Below the pieces are notes generated by a model that saw only the letters and a program-made list of their open reading frames with translations, searched no databases and had not been told where the DNA came from. From positions 1 through 31,125 of the forward strand of contig JAEZEJ010000073.1 of NCBI GenBank assembly GCA_023417775.1: a stretch of DNA of 31,125 nt, read 5' to 3'. Position 1 is the stretch's first letter. Each line of letters starts with the position of its first letter. The translations under genes were made by a program, and so were the position numbers. The stretch is from Actinomycetes bacterium. GTDB lineage: Bacteria > Actinomycetota > Actinomycetes > Propionibacteriales > Nocardioidaceae. Of the stretch, positions 22,436-28,991 are shown piece after piece.

Positions 22436-23164
22436 ATGGAAGCTCTCCGCAGGGTCGTCGCGCGGTTCGTCATCGGCACATTCGCGCTGGCCGCGGCCCT
22501 CGGGATCTACGCCCTGGTGAAGCCCGGGCCCCTCGGCGAGGTCGAGGGCGATGTGCTGCTGACGACCACGATCGTCGGAGCCGCGGCGCTGGCCGCGCTG
22601 TGTTATCTGGCGTCCAGCGCGAGTCGGTGGTGGCCGGTGGGAGCAGCCGGTGCCGTCATCGCGATCGTCCCCGTCGCGATCTCGCTGGTCCTCGTGTGGG
22701 GCGATACCTCGCTCTCGGACGGCTGGTGGCGGACCTACGGCATCAGCATGACCGTGGCGATCACCCTCGCCCAGATCAGCCTGCTCGCCGGACTCACCGG
22801 CGATGCGCGACGCCGGCAGCGGTGGCTGCTCACGACGACGGCCCTGATCGCCTCGGCCGTGGCGGCGGTCGTCATCGTGCTGCTGCTCAGCGACGGCAGC
22901 ATCGGCGATGACGTCATGCGGGTCCTCGGGGTCCTGGCGATCCTGGATGCGCTGGGCAGCATCACGCTCATCGCCCTGCGGGTCTTCGGCGGACGCGCCC
23001 CGACCGACCGGCGCTCGCCTGCTCCCTATGTGCTGGACGTGGGCAGGTCCACCCGGCTGCGCCGCCTCGCCGCGGCCCAGGGCATCTCGGCCGATCTCCT
23101 GCTCGACCGCCTGCTCACCGAGGCCGAAGGCCGCCAGGCGCCGCAGCCCCGGATCCAGGAATGA
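22436..23164 (+). CDS. Uncharacterised multi-pass membrane protein
   Basis: 242 residues; no family recognised. Six hydrophobic segments can be seen, near residues 10-28, 40-58, 65-85, 100-118, 130-150 and 160-180. A cytoplasmic-looking tail of about 55 residues follows. It is rich in Arg, Asp and Leu and contains YVLDVGRSTRLRRLAAAQGISADLLLDRLLTEAEG, which could form two amphipathic helices. The gene is single, follows the methyltransferase gene and is convergent with tsaD (28-bp gap, no clear terminator). The function is unknown. Confidence 0.75.
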   Translation: MEALRRVVARFVIGTFALAAALGIYALVKPGPLGEVEGDVLLTTTIVGAAALAALCYLASSASRWWPVGAAGAVIAIVPVAISLVLVWGDTSLSDGWWRTYGISMTVAITLAQISLLAGLTGDARRRQRWLLTTTALIASAVAAVVIVLLLSDGSIGDDVMRVLGVLAILDALGSITLIALRVFGGRAPTDRRSPAPYVLDVGRSTRLRRLAAAQGISADLLLDRLLTEAEGRQAPQPRIQE

Positions 23165-23192
23165 GCCGACGACAGCGGCGGTAGCGCGGAGG

Positions 23193-24239
23193 TCAGCCGG
23201 CGACGATCTGGGCGACCGGCATGCCCGAGTCGACCGGCAGATCCAGCGATGACGGAGTCACACCACGGGCGACCAGCTCGGCACCCAGTGCCGCCACCAT
23301 GGCGCCGTTGTCAGTGCACAGCGAGGGCGGCGGGATGCGCACCTCCACCCCGGCGGCCTCGGCACGCTCCAGCACATATGCGCGCAGGCGCCCATTGGCC
23401 GCGACTCCCCCGCCGAGGACGAGCCGCGGCACCCCGTGGGCGACGCACGCGGCGATCGCCTTCTTGCTGAGTACATCGCACACCGCGTCCTGGAAGGAGG
23501 CCGCGATGTCCGGGACCGGCACCGGACGTCCCATGCGCTGCTCGTGCTGCACATGTCGCGAGACCGCGCTCTTGAGCCCGGAGAAGGAGAAGTCCCAGCG
23601 GTAGCGCTCCAGATCGCGCCCGGTGGTGAGCCCGCGAGGGAAGGCGACCGCCGTGGGATCTCCGTCGCGCGCCGTCCGGTCGATCTCCGGCCCGCCCGGA
23701 TACGGCAGGCCGAGCAGGCGGGCGACCTTGTCGAAGGCCTCACCGGCGGCATCGTCGATGGTCGAGCCGAGCATCGTGATGTCGGTGGCGATGTCGTCGA
23801 CGAGCAATAGCTCGGTGTGGCCGCCGCTGACCAGCAGCGCGACCACCCGTTCGCCGAACCGGCCGTGCTCCAGCTGATCCACGGCCACATGCGCGGCGAG
23901 GTGGTTGACGCCGTAGAGCGGCTTGTCGTGGGCGAGCGCGAGGGCCTTGGCGGCGGCGACGCCGACCAGCAGAGCTCCGGTCAGCCCGGGTCCGCAGGTG
24001 ACGGCGATCGCGTCGACCTCGCGGACATCGACACCGGCCTGGGCATAGGCCTGTTCGAGCGTGGGCACCATCGCCTCGAGGTGGGCACGGCTGGCGACCT
24101 CGGGCACGACACCGCCGAAGCGCACATGCTCCTCGACGCTGGAAGCGACCGCATGGGCGAGCAGTTCCGTGCCCCGCACGATGCCGACGCCCGTCTCGTC
24201 GCACGACGACTCGATGCCCAGGACCAACGGTTCACCCAC
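23193..24239 (-). CDS. tsaD: tRNA N6-adenosine threonylcarbamoyltransferase
   Basis: 348-residue TsaD (YgjD/Gcp/Kae1), which transfers the threonylcarbamoyl group to A37 of ANN-decoding tRNAs together with TsaB and TsaE. It starts LVLGIESSCDETGVGIV and has the metal-binding HLAAH motif (His113, His117), the phosphate loops TCGPGLTGALLVG and LLVSGGHTELLL, and the C-terminal NGAMVAALG. Both partners are encoded further along the same strand (27298-28950). tsaD is separated from them by plsC and two structured gaps. The GTG start at 24239 has TAGACT 6 nt upstream and is probably leaderless. Confidence 0.96.
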   Translation of the reverse strand: MGEPLVLGIESSCDETGVGIVRGTELLAHAVASSVEEHVRFGGVVPEVASRAHLEAMVPTLEQAYAQAGVDVREVDAIAVTCGPGLTGALLVGVAAAKALALAHDKPLYGVNHLAAHVAVDQLEHGRFGERVVALLVSGGHTELLLVDDIATDITMLGSTIDDAAGEAFDKVARLLGLPYPGGPEIDRTARDGDPTAVAFPRGLTTGRDLERYRWDFSFSGLKSAVSRHVQHEQRMGRPVPVPDIAASFQDAVCDVLSKKAIAACVAHGVPRLVLGGGVAANGRLRAYVLERAEAAGVEVRIPPPSLCTDNGAMVAALGAELVARGVTPSSLDLPVDSGMPVAQIVAG

Positions 24240-24245
24240 CGCGCC

Positions 24246-24251
24246 AGTCTA
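24246..24251 (-). promoter_or_regulatory. -10 element of a probable leaderless promoter for tsaD
   Basis: TAGACT (minus strand) is followed by 6 nt and the GTG at 24239. There is no Shine-Dalgarno. Confidence 0.45.
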
Positions 24252-24307
24252 GTGGCCCGTCAGCGGGGCCGGCCCGCGCCCGACTCACACCCCCCACCCG
24301 CCAGGGA

Positions 24308-24390
24308 GCGGTAGGCCATCAACCTCATCCCCCCCACCATCCAGTTGATGCTCTACCGCTGCGGAGACCGAAGGGTTGACGAGCTACCGC
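24308..24390. repeat. Three-copy GCGGTAG-NN-CRTCAAC repeat forming alternative hairpins
   Basis: Three copies of a 16-bp unit lie between plsC and tsaD. Read on the minus strand they are GCGGTAGCTCGTCAAC (24390-24375) and GCGGTAGAGCATCAAC (24359-24344), followed by an inverted copy at 24323-24308 whose plus-strand form is GCGGTAGGCCATCAAC. The inverted copy can pair with either direct copy: with the near one it makes an 8+7 bp stem around a 2x2 internal loop (24307-24323 with 24344-24360) and a 20-nt loop. Variable positions in the units sit at the internal loop. The segment CGTCAACCCT...CGGTCT next to the far copy also occurs in the guaB palindrome. There is no U tract. Confidence 0.7.
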
Positions 24391-24420
24391 CACCAGCCGG
24401 GCCCGCGCACCCCAGCCGGC

Positions 24421-25179
24421 TCAGTCCTCGCGGGCGTCGCGGCGGGCGGCACGCGCCGCCTTCTCCTCCGCGTCGAGGCGCTCGGCATCCTCCGGCGTGG
24501 GCGCCTGGCCGCCGTAGCGCGCGGGCGCCCACCACTGACCCTCCGGGCTCACCGGATACTCGGTGATCGCCTTGTCCAGCAGCGCGGTCATCGACTCGCG
24601 CAACCGTGCGGTCTCGGCCACCGGATCCTCACCGGTGACCTCCAGCGGAGCGCCGACGTGCAGGGCGATCGTCTTGCCCCGGCCGAGCAGATCGCTGTCA
24701 TGGTCCTTGGTCTTGAGCAGCTGGGTGCCCCAGGTGACCATCGGGATCAGCGGAACGCCTGCCTCGGCGGCGATACGTACCGCTCCCGTCTTGAGCTCCT
24801 TGATCTCCATCGACCGGCTGATCGTCGCCTCGGGGAAGATGCCCACGATCTCGCCGGACCGGGCGTACTCCACCGCATCGCGGAAGGACGCCTCCCCGCT
24901 CTCGCGGTCCACGGGGATGTGGTGCAGCGATCGCATCACCGGCCCCGAGACGGTGTGCTCGAAGGCCTCCTTCTTCGCCATGAAGCGCACCAGCCGCTTG
25001 CTGGGCTGGGCGGCGAGGCCGTCGAAGATGAAGTCGACATACCCGATGTGATTGGCGGCGAGGATCGCCCCGCCGTCGCGGGGGATGTGCTCGGTGCCGG
25101 ACATCTGGAACCTCATGCCCAGCAGCTTGAAGAGGGTCTTCGCCGTCAGGATGATCGGCGGGTACGTGACGTCGCGCAT
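24421..25179 (-). CDS. 1-acyl-sn-glycerol-3-phosphate acyltransferase-like protein
   Basis: 252-residue PlsC-type acyltransferase, expected at the inner face of the membrane. The catalytic motif NHIGYVD gives His44 and Asp49, and the substrate-binding motif appears as FPEATIS in place of the more usual FPEGTRS. A hydrophobic N-terminal helix precedes them. The last 40 residues are charged (Glu/Ala/Arg/Asp-rich), as in many actinobacterial members. It should acylate lysophosphatidate or a related lipid acceptor. The start at 25179 is supported by TAGTCT 6 nt upstream; that promoter element lies at the base of the long hairpin upstream. Confidence 0.9.
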   Translation of the reverse strand: MRDVTYPPIILTAKTLFKLLGMRFQMSGTEHIPRDGGAILAANHIGYVDFIFDGLAAQPSKRLVRFMAKKEAFEHTVSGPVMRSLHHIPVDRESGEASFRDAVEYARSGEIVGIFPEATISRSMEIKELKTGAVRIAAEAGVPLIPMVTWGTQLLKTKDHDSDLLGRGKTIALHVGAPLEVTGEDPVAETARLRESMTALLDKAITEYPVSPEGQWWAPARYGGQAPTPEDAERLDAEEKAARAARRDARED

Positions 25180-25185
25180 TCGCCC

Positions 25186-25191
25186 AGACTA
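25186..25191 (-). promoter_or_regulatory. -10 element of a probable leaderless promoter for the plsC-like gene
   Basis: TAGTCT (minus strand), 6-nt spacer, then the ATG at 25179; no Shine-Dalgarno. It overlaps the base of the hairpin at 25189-25354. Confidence 0.45.
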
Positions 25192-25354
25192 GTGGTCTGT
25201 CGTGGCTGATGTGCGAGGTATGGCGGCGTGCGCGTGCGTGCATCGCGAGGCGGCGGAGCGATGGCAGGCTGGGCGCCTTTCGAGCGACGCCAACGCGGCG
25301 AGGTGCGTGCGCGCGCGTTGCCAGGACCGCACTTTAGCCGCGACAGACCACTGG
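25189..25354 (+). ncRNA. Candidate structured RNA: 166-nt long imperfect hairpin
   Basis: Almost the whole gap between the HAD and plsC-like genes folds back on itself. The basal stem 25189-25215 pairs with 25328-25354 over 27 positions, with one mismatch (25210/25333) and three G-U pairs. After a small internal loop, 25222-25241 pairs with 25303-25322 over 20 positions, with eight G-U pairs and no mismatch. A further 4 bp and a small apical stem (AGGC 25266-25269 with GCCT 25275-25278) follow. The wobbles are G-U only in plus-strand RNA; on the minus strand they would be C-A mismatches. Both flanking genes are on the minus strand, so this would be a separate transcript. No plus-strand promoter was identified and no known RNA family is recognised. 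Confidence 0.4.
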
Positions 25355-25356
25355 CG

Positions 25357-25971
25357 TTACACGTGTTCACTGAACCACTGCGCGAAACCCGTGAGGTCCG
25401 GCAGCGTGCCGGCGGCGCCCGCCGCCGACAGCTCCTCCTGCGTGCACGGCCCGGTCGAGACCCCGAGACCGGGCACATCGGCGATCCGAGCAGCCTCCAT
25501 GTCGTGCACATGATCGCCCACATAGAGCCCCGCGCGGTGCCGCACCAGCACGTCGGACTTGCCACCTCGCCAGACCCCGCCGGCCACATGATCGACCGCC
25601 AGCCCGAGATGCTCGACATGCAGCCGGGCATCGCGCTCGTTCTTGGCGGTGACGACCATCGTCTCGCCGCGCTCCGCGGCCGCCTCCAGCGCGGCGCGCG
25701 CTCCCGGCAGCGGCTCCACCGGCTCGATCGCGAGACCGGGATACAGCTCCCGATAGATCTGCGCCGCCTTGTCGACCTCGGTATCGGCGAACCAATGCGC
25801 GAGCTCGACCTCGAGCGGAGGCCCCAGCCGGGACACCGCCAGGTCCACATCGATCTGTACTCCGGTGCGGCTCATCACCTCGCGGTACGTGGCCGCGATG
25901 CCCGGCCGGGAGTCGATGAGGGTCATGTCGAGGTCGAAGCCGACCACGACCGTGGGCTCACTCCTCGTCAT
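25357..25971 (-). CDS. HAD-family phosphatase
   Basis: 204-residue HAD-superfamily hydrolase of the phosphoglycolate phosphatase/Gph-like group. The catalytic motif is FDLDMTLIDS (nucleophile Asp13, acid/base Asp15). Motif II is VVTAKN (Thr) and motif IV is VGDHVHDMEAAR. A helical cap domain lies between them at about residues 20-90. It likely removes phosphate from a small metabolite; the substrate is unknown. The start at 25971 (MTRSEPTVVV) overlaps the end of the preceding gene by 14 bp, so it is the last gene of the alr-tsaE-tsaB-rimI operon. Confidence 0.88.
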   Translation of the reverse strand: MTRSEPTVVVGFDLDMTLIDSRPGIAATYREVMSRTGVQIDVDLAVSRLGPPLEVELAHWFADTEVDKAAQIYRELYPGLAIEPVEPLPGARAALEAAAERGETMVVTAKNERDARLHVEHLGLAVDHVAGGVWRGGKSDVLVRHRAGLYVGDHVHDMEAARIADVPGLGVSTGPCTQEELSAAGAAGTLPDLTGFAQWFSEHV

Positions 25972-26374
25972 CGATCGTGTGCACCGCCGCTTCCTCCGCG
26001 CTCGCGGCTGCCCCGTCGATCCCGGCATCGTCGCCGAGCAGCTCCGCATCGACATCCTCGCCGATGCCCGCGTTGGGATCGACCAGACGTCCCGAACGCT
26101 CCCGACCGACCTCACCGTCGTCGAGGTCCTCCTCGTCCGCCAGCGCATAGGGATCGGGCTCGGGGACCTCCTGGGCGAGACGCTGGTCGAGGGACTCGCC
26201 CTGCATCTCCTCCTCGGGCGTCGTGCCGAAGCTCTCGCCCGCGGACCACCGCTCCGGGGCCGAGAACCCCTCGTCCAGCGGATCGTCGACACCTCGATCG
26301 ACGAGTGTGTCCTCCGGGGGATCCTGGCTGAGGAACTGTGAGTCGGCGGGCGTCTCGTCCGGTCTGTTGCTCAT
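25958..26374 (-). CDS. DUF5709-like acidic protein
   Basis: 138-residue soluble, very acidic protein resembling the DUF5709 family of actinobacteria. It contains SQDPPEDTLVDRGVDDPLDEGFSAPERWS near the N-terminus and a middle segment ESLDQRLAQEVPEPDP, then an Asp/Glu-rich, probably disordered C-terminal half ending VHTIDDEE. No catalytic motif is visible and no function is known. The ATG overlaps the stop of the upstream membrane protein gene (ATGA), and its own end overlaps the HAD gene by 14 bp. Confidence 0.75.
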   Translation of the reverse strand: MSNRPDETPADSQFLSQDPPEDTLVDRGVDDPLDEGFSAPERWSAGESFGTTPEEEMQGESLDQRLAQEVPEPDPYALADEEDLDDGEVGRERSGRLVDPNAGIGEDVDAELLGDDAGIDGAAASAEEAAVHTIDDEE

Positions 26375-26871
26375 GGATTCAGCCTGCCACTGTCGCCGCC
26401 GCTCACAAGTCGAGCGGCCCGTCTGCGGAGGGCGAGATAGATCACCCCGGCGACGAGAACGACCGCGATCCCGGCGAGCGCGGCCCATGGCTCGCCTCGC
26501 AGGCCGCCGAGCAGGGCGTAGAAGGCCGCCATCCCGATCGTCGACCAGACGGTCGCCCACGCGGCGGCACCCGGCACGAGGCCCAGCAGATACCGGGGCC
26601 AGCGCATCTCGATGAGCCCGGCCGAGAGGTTGACGATCGTCTGGAAGCCGACCGTCAGGAAGCTCAGCGCGACGACCGGGGCACCCCAGGTTCCGACACG
26701 CTCCATCGCGGCCCGCGTCCGGGGGTTCGGGGCTCTCCAGCGGATGACACCGGCCGTGACACCCCGACCGATCAGGTAGGTCGCGCCCGCCCGCAGGAAG
26801 GCGACCAGGAAGAATCCGCACCATGCCCAGACCCAGGGCCAGGAGCGCATCGCCTCGATGACGCCGCTCAT
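26371..26871 (-). CDS. Small VTT/DedA-like membrane protein
   Basis: 166 residues with about four to five membrane segments. The central part ERVGTWGAPVVALSFLTVG ... NLSAGLIEMRWPRYLLGLVPGAAAWATVWSTIGMAAFYA resembles the reentrant-loop region of VTT (DedA/SNARE-associated) proteins, but the protein is shorter than most. DedA proteins are linked to lipid carrier transport and membrane homeostasis; a specific role cannot be given here. It is coupled at both ends by ATGA overlaps, to rimI upstream and the DUF5709-like gene downstream. Confidence 0.65.
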   Translation of the reverse strand: MSGVIEAMRSWPWVWAWCGFFLVAFLRAGATYLIGRGVTAGVIRWRAPNPRTRAAMERVGTWGAPVVALSFLTVGFQTIVNLSAGLIEMRWPRYLLGLVPGAAAWATVWSTIGMAAFYALLGGLRGEPWAALAGIAVVLVAGVIYLALRRRAARLVSGGDSGRLNP

Positions 26872-27296
26872 CCGCCGAGCTCCATCACCAGGGCGTCGCG
26901 GCCCCGGTAGTAGCCGCGGCGCACGGCGAGGTCGACGAAACCGAGCTCCCGGTACAGCCCGATCGCCGGCTCATTGGTCGCCTCCACCTCCAGCAGCATC
27001 CGCCCAGCGCCCTGTCCGGTGGCGCGGGTCCAGGCCTCGTCGAACAGCCGCCGCGCCGTCCCCCGGCGACGGCGGGCGGGCAGGACCGCGATCCGCATCA
27101 GCTCGGCATCCGGGCCGACCACCGAGACCGAGGCATAACCGATGACCTCGTCGTCCTCCTCGGCGACCAGGACGGTCCGGCCGGCGTCGAACTCGCCGAG
27201 CAGCTGAGCACGGCTCCAGGCGTCCGGACCGAAACAGGTCGCCTCTATGGCGACCAGGCGCGGCAGGTCGACACCCGATGCGGGCCGCAGGGTCAT
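26868..27296 (-). CDS. rimI: Ribosomal protein S18-alanine N-acetyltransferase
   Basis: 142-residue GNAT-fold acetyltransferase. The acetyl-CoA loop is RIAVLPARRRRGTARRL (the Q/RxxGxA-type motif), followed by LLEVEATNEPAIGLYRELGF, the typical RimI C-terminal signature. RimI acetylates the N-terminal alanine of ribosomal protein S18; in actinobacteria its gene stands between tsaB and tsaD, as partly seen here. The start at 27296 lies one base after the tsaB stop. Family similarity and position both support the call, though other N-terminal targets are possible. Confidence 0.88.
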   Translation of the reverse strand: MTLRPASGVDLPRLVAIEATCFGPDAWSRAQLLGEFDAGRTVLVAEEDDEVIGYASVSVVGPDAELMRIAVLPARRRRGTARRLFDEAWTRATGQGAGRMLLEVEATNEPAIGLYRELGFVDLAVRRGYYRGRDALVMELGG

Positions 27297-27297
27297 C

Positions 27298-27921
27298 TCA
27301 CACCCGCGCCGCGGTGGCCGGCGCCGTCGCATCGGGACGCCGGAGGTAGAGCGGTTCGAGGGGCAGCTCGATGGCGCGGCCGGAGGCCACCAGACGCGCG
27401 AGGGCGGCCGCCGACGGGTCGAGCGGCCCGCGTGCGCGGGTGAGGACATCGCCGTACAGTTCCGCACCGCGACCGATCACCGGCAGTCCGAGCTCGGCGA
27501 CCGCGACCGGCTTGTCGACGGAGGGGCCGCTGATCCGCCGGCCGTCCCGGTAGCGGGCCCAGTAGACCTCCTTGCGGCGGGCGTCCGTCGCCACGATCAC
27601 CTCGGGCTCGTCGGTCTCCGCGGCGAGGATGTCCAGCGTGCAGACTCCGTGCGGCACCAGACCGAGGGTCTGGCTCAACGTCAGCGCCGTGACGACGCCG
27701 ACCCGGAGGCCGGTGTAGGGGCCGGGGCCCACGCCCACGGCGACATCGGTGAGGTCGCCCGGTGCGGCTCCGGCCTGGTGGAGAGCCGCGCGGATCTGGG
27801 TCGCGAGGAGCTCTCCGTGCGCCATCGCCCCGTGGGCCGTCGTCTCGCCGATGACCGTCGATCCGTCGTGCACGGCCGCGGTGATGGCGGGTGTGGCGGT
27901 GTCGAGGGCGAGAAGCAGCAC
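27298..27921 (-). CDS. tsaB: tRNA threonylcarbamoyladenosine biosynthesis protein TsaB
   Basis: 207-residue TsaB (YeaZ), an inactive paralogue of TsaD that forms the TsaD-TsaB heterodimer with TsaE. Conserved features are LLALDTATPAITAAV at the start, the helix HGELLATQIRAAL and the glycine-rich motif VGVGPGPYTGLRVGV. Its length is usual. It sits between tsaE and rimI. The GTG at 27921 is directly preceded by GGGAGG, too close for a ribosome-binding site. TAGGCT lies 6 nt upstream, so a leaderless transcript is more likely than simple read-through alone. Confidence 0.95.
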   Translation of the reverse strand: MLLLALDTATPAITAAVHDGSTVIGETTAHGAMAHGELLATQIRAALHQAGAAPGDLTDVAVGVGPGPYTGLRVGVVTALTLSQTLGLVPHGVCTLDILAAETDEPEVIVATDARRKEVYWARYRDGRRISGPSVDKPVAVAELGLPVIGRGAELYGDVLTRARGPLDPSAAALARLVASGRAIELPLEPLYLRRPDATAPATAARV

Positions 27922-27927
27922 CCTCCC

Positions 27928-27933
27928 AGCCTA
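27928..27933 (-). promoter_or_regulatory. -10 element of a probable internal leaderless promoter for tsaB
   Basis: TAGGCT (minus strand) ends 6 nt before the GTG at 27921. The 60-bp gap to the tsaE stop also holds a small GC stem (CCCGC...GCGGG near 27963-27976). Confidence 0.4.
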
Positions 27934-27981
27934 CGCGGCGCGGCGGGCACGATCACCGCATACCCGCGCTCGCGGGCGGGA

Positions 27982-28950
27982 TCAGCGCAGGAGGGTGGAC
28001 CGCAACGGCACGTCGATCCAGCGCGGCCCGCGCGGGCGGATGGTGACCACCCGCATGTCGGGCGACTCCACGCCGGAGTCGGTGCCCGCCGGATCCGAGT
28101 CATCGGCATCGCGAGCCTCGATCCGGATCGCGAGCCAGCTCTCGGCCAGCTGCTCCGCCTTGCCCTCACCCCACTCGACGACCGTCACCGACTCCTCGGT
28201 GGAGGCGTCGAGATCGAGATCGTCGATCTCGGCGGCCTCGCCCAGCCGGTAGGCGTCCACATGCACCAGCGGCGGGCCGTCCTGCAGTGAGGGGTGCGTG
28301 CGGGCGATGACGAAGGTCGGCGAGGTGATCGGTCCGCGCACGCCGAGAGCCTCGCCGAGTCCCTGCGTGAAGGTGGTCTTGCCGGCCCCGAGGTCGCCGG
28401 TGAGGACCAGCAGGTCACCGGGCCCCAGCAGCTGCGCGACATCCGATGCCAGCTCGTGCATCGACGGCGCATCGGGCACCTCGCGTGAGAGCCAGAGCGT
28501 CTTGCCCAGATGGATCATCGGACCGGTCTGCCCCATCGGCACGTAGAGCTTGCGGGTCCAGAAGCGCACCGTGTCCGGCAGCTCCTCGCGCACGTCGAGC
28601 CAGATGCCGTCCTTGCCGCGCTCCTCGGCGATGTCCTCGGCCACGCCGACCATCGCCGAGGCGACCCCGCGATCGCGGCCCTGCGGGTGCACGCTCACAC
28701 GTCGCAGACCCAGCTGTCCGGGACGCGACTCGTCGAAGAGGATCGCGCCCATCGGACGGTCTCGTCGCAAGGCCAGCAGGCCGCCGTAGTCGCGGAGGGT
28801 CGCCGCGACCGTCTCGACGGTCTCGTCGAAGGCGGTGGTCGGCGGATCCAGCGCCGGACGGGCGGCGAAGGACCGGTGGATCACGTCGACGATGACCTCG
28901 GCGTGCTCCGGCCCGGCCTCCACCAGATCCAGTGCCGCGCGCTCGGTCAT
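27982..28950 (-). CDS. tsaE: GNAT acetyltransferase / TsaE fusion protein
   Basis: 322 residues in two parts. Residues 1-155 are GNAT-like, with LRRVSVHPQGRDRGVASAMV as the acetyl-CoA loop and VRFWTRKLYV near the end. Residues from about 165 are TsaE (YjeE), the ATPase of the t6A complex, with P-loop LTGDLGAGKTTFTQGLG, SPTFVIART, HVDAYRLG and VVEWGEGK. The C-terminus (about 295-322) is variable. TsaE resets the TsaD-TsaB complex by ATP hydrolysis; the acetylated substrate of the GNAT part is unknown. I chose the ATG at 28950 (MTERAALDL), because it overlaps the TGA of a bridging mini-ORF. A GTG at 28965 with GAGGGAG upstream is the alternative start and would add five residues. Confidence 0.9.
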   Translation of the reverse strand: MTERAALDLVEAGPEHAEVIVDVIHRSFAARPALDPPTTAFDETVETVAATLRDYGGLLALRRDRPMGAILFDESRPGQLGLRRVSVHPQGRDRGVASAMVGVAEDIAEERGKDGIWLDVREELPDTVRFWTRKLYVPMGQTGPMIHLGKTLWLSREVPDAPSMHELASDVAQLLGPGDLLVLTGDLGAGKTTFTQGLGEALGVRGPITSPTFVIARTHPSLQDGPPLVHVDAYRLGEAAEIDDLDLDASTEESVTVVEWGEGKAEQLAESWLAIRIEARDADDSDPAGTDSGVESPDMRVVTIRPRGPRWIDVPLRSTLLR

Positions 28951-28991
28951 GCCGGCACCCGCCACATCGCTCCCTCGCTCCGCTCGGTCAC
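28947..28991 (-). CDS. Candidate bridging mini-ORF between hydrolase and tsaE genes
   Basis: A 14-codon open frame, MTERSEGAMWRVPA. The GTG (28991-28989) overlaps the TGA of the hydrolase gene and its TGA (28949-28947) overlaps the ATG of the GNAT-TsaE gene. The 10-bp sequence TGACCGAGCG occurs at both edges (28990-28981 and 28949-28940), 41 bp apart. It is the third example of this design in the window. Translation is inferred. Confidence 0.35.
   Translation of the reverse strand: MTERSEGAMWRVPA

Noticed and set aside
23165..23192. Terminator between the convergent membrane protein and tsaD genes
   Set aside because: No stem longer than a few base pairs can be drawn in this 28-bp gap.
25202..25346. 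Small open frames on the plus strand through the long hairpin
   Set aside because: They overlap the inverted repeat and low-complexity CG/TG sequence, lack ribosome-binding sites and show no family.
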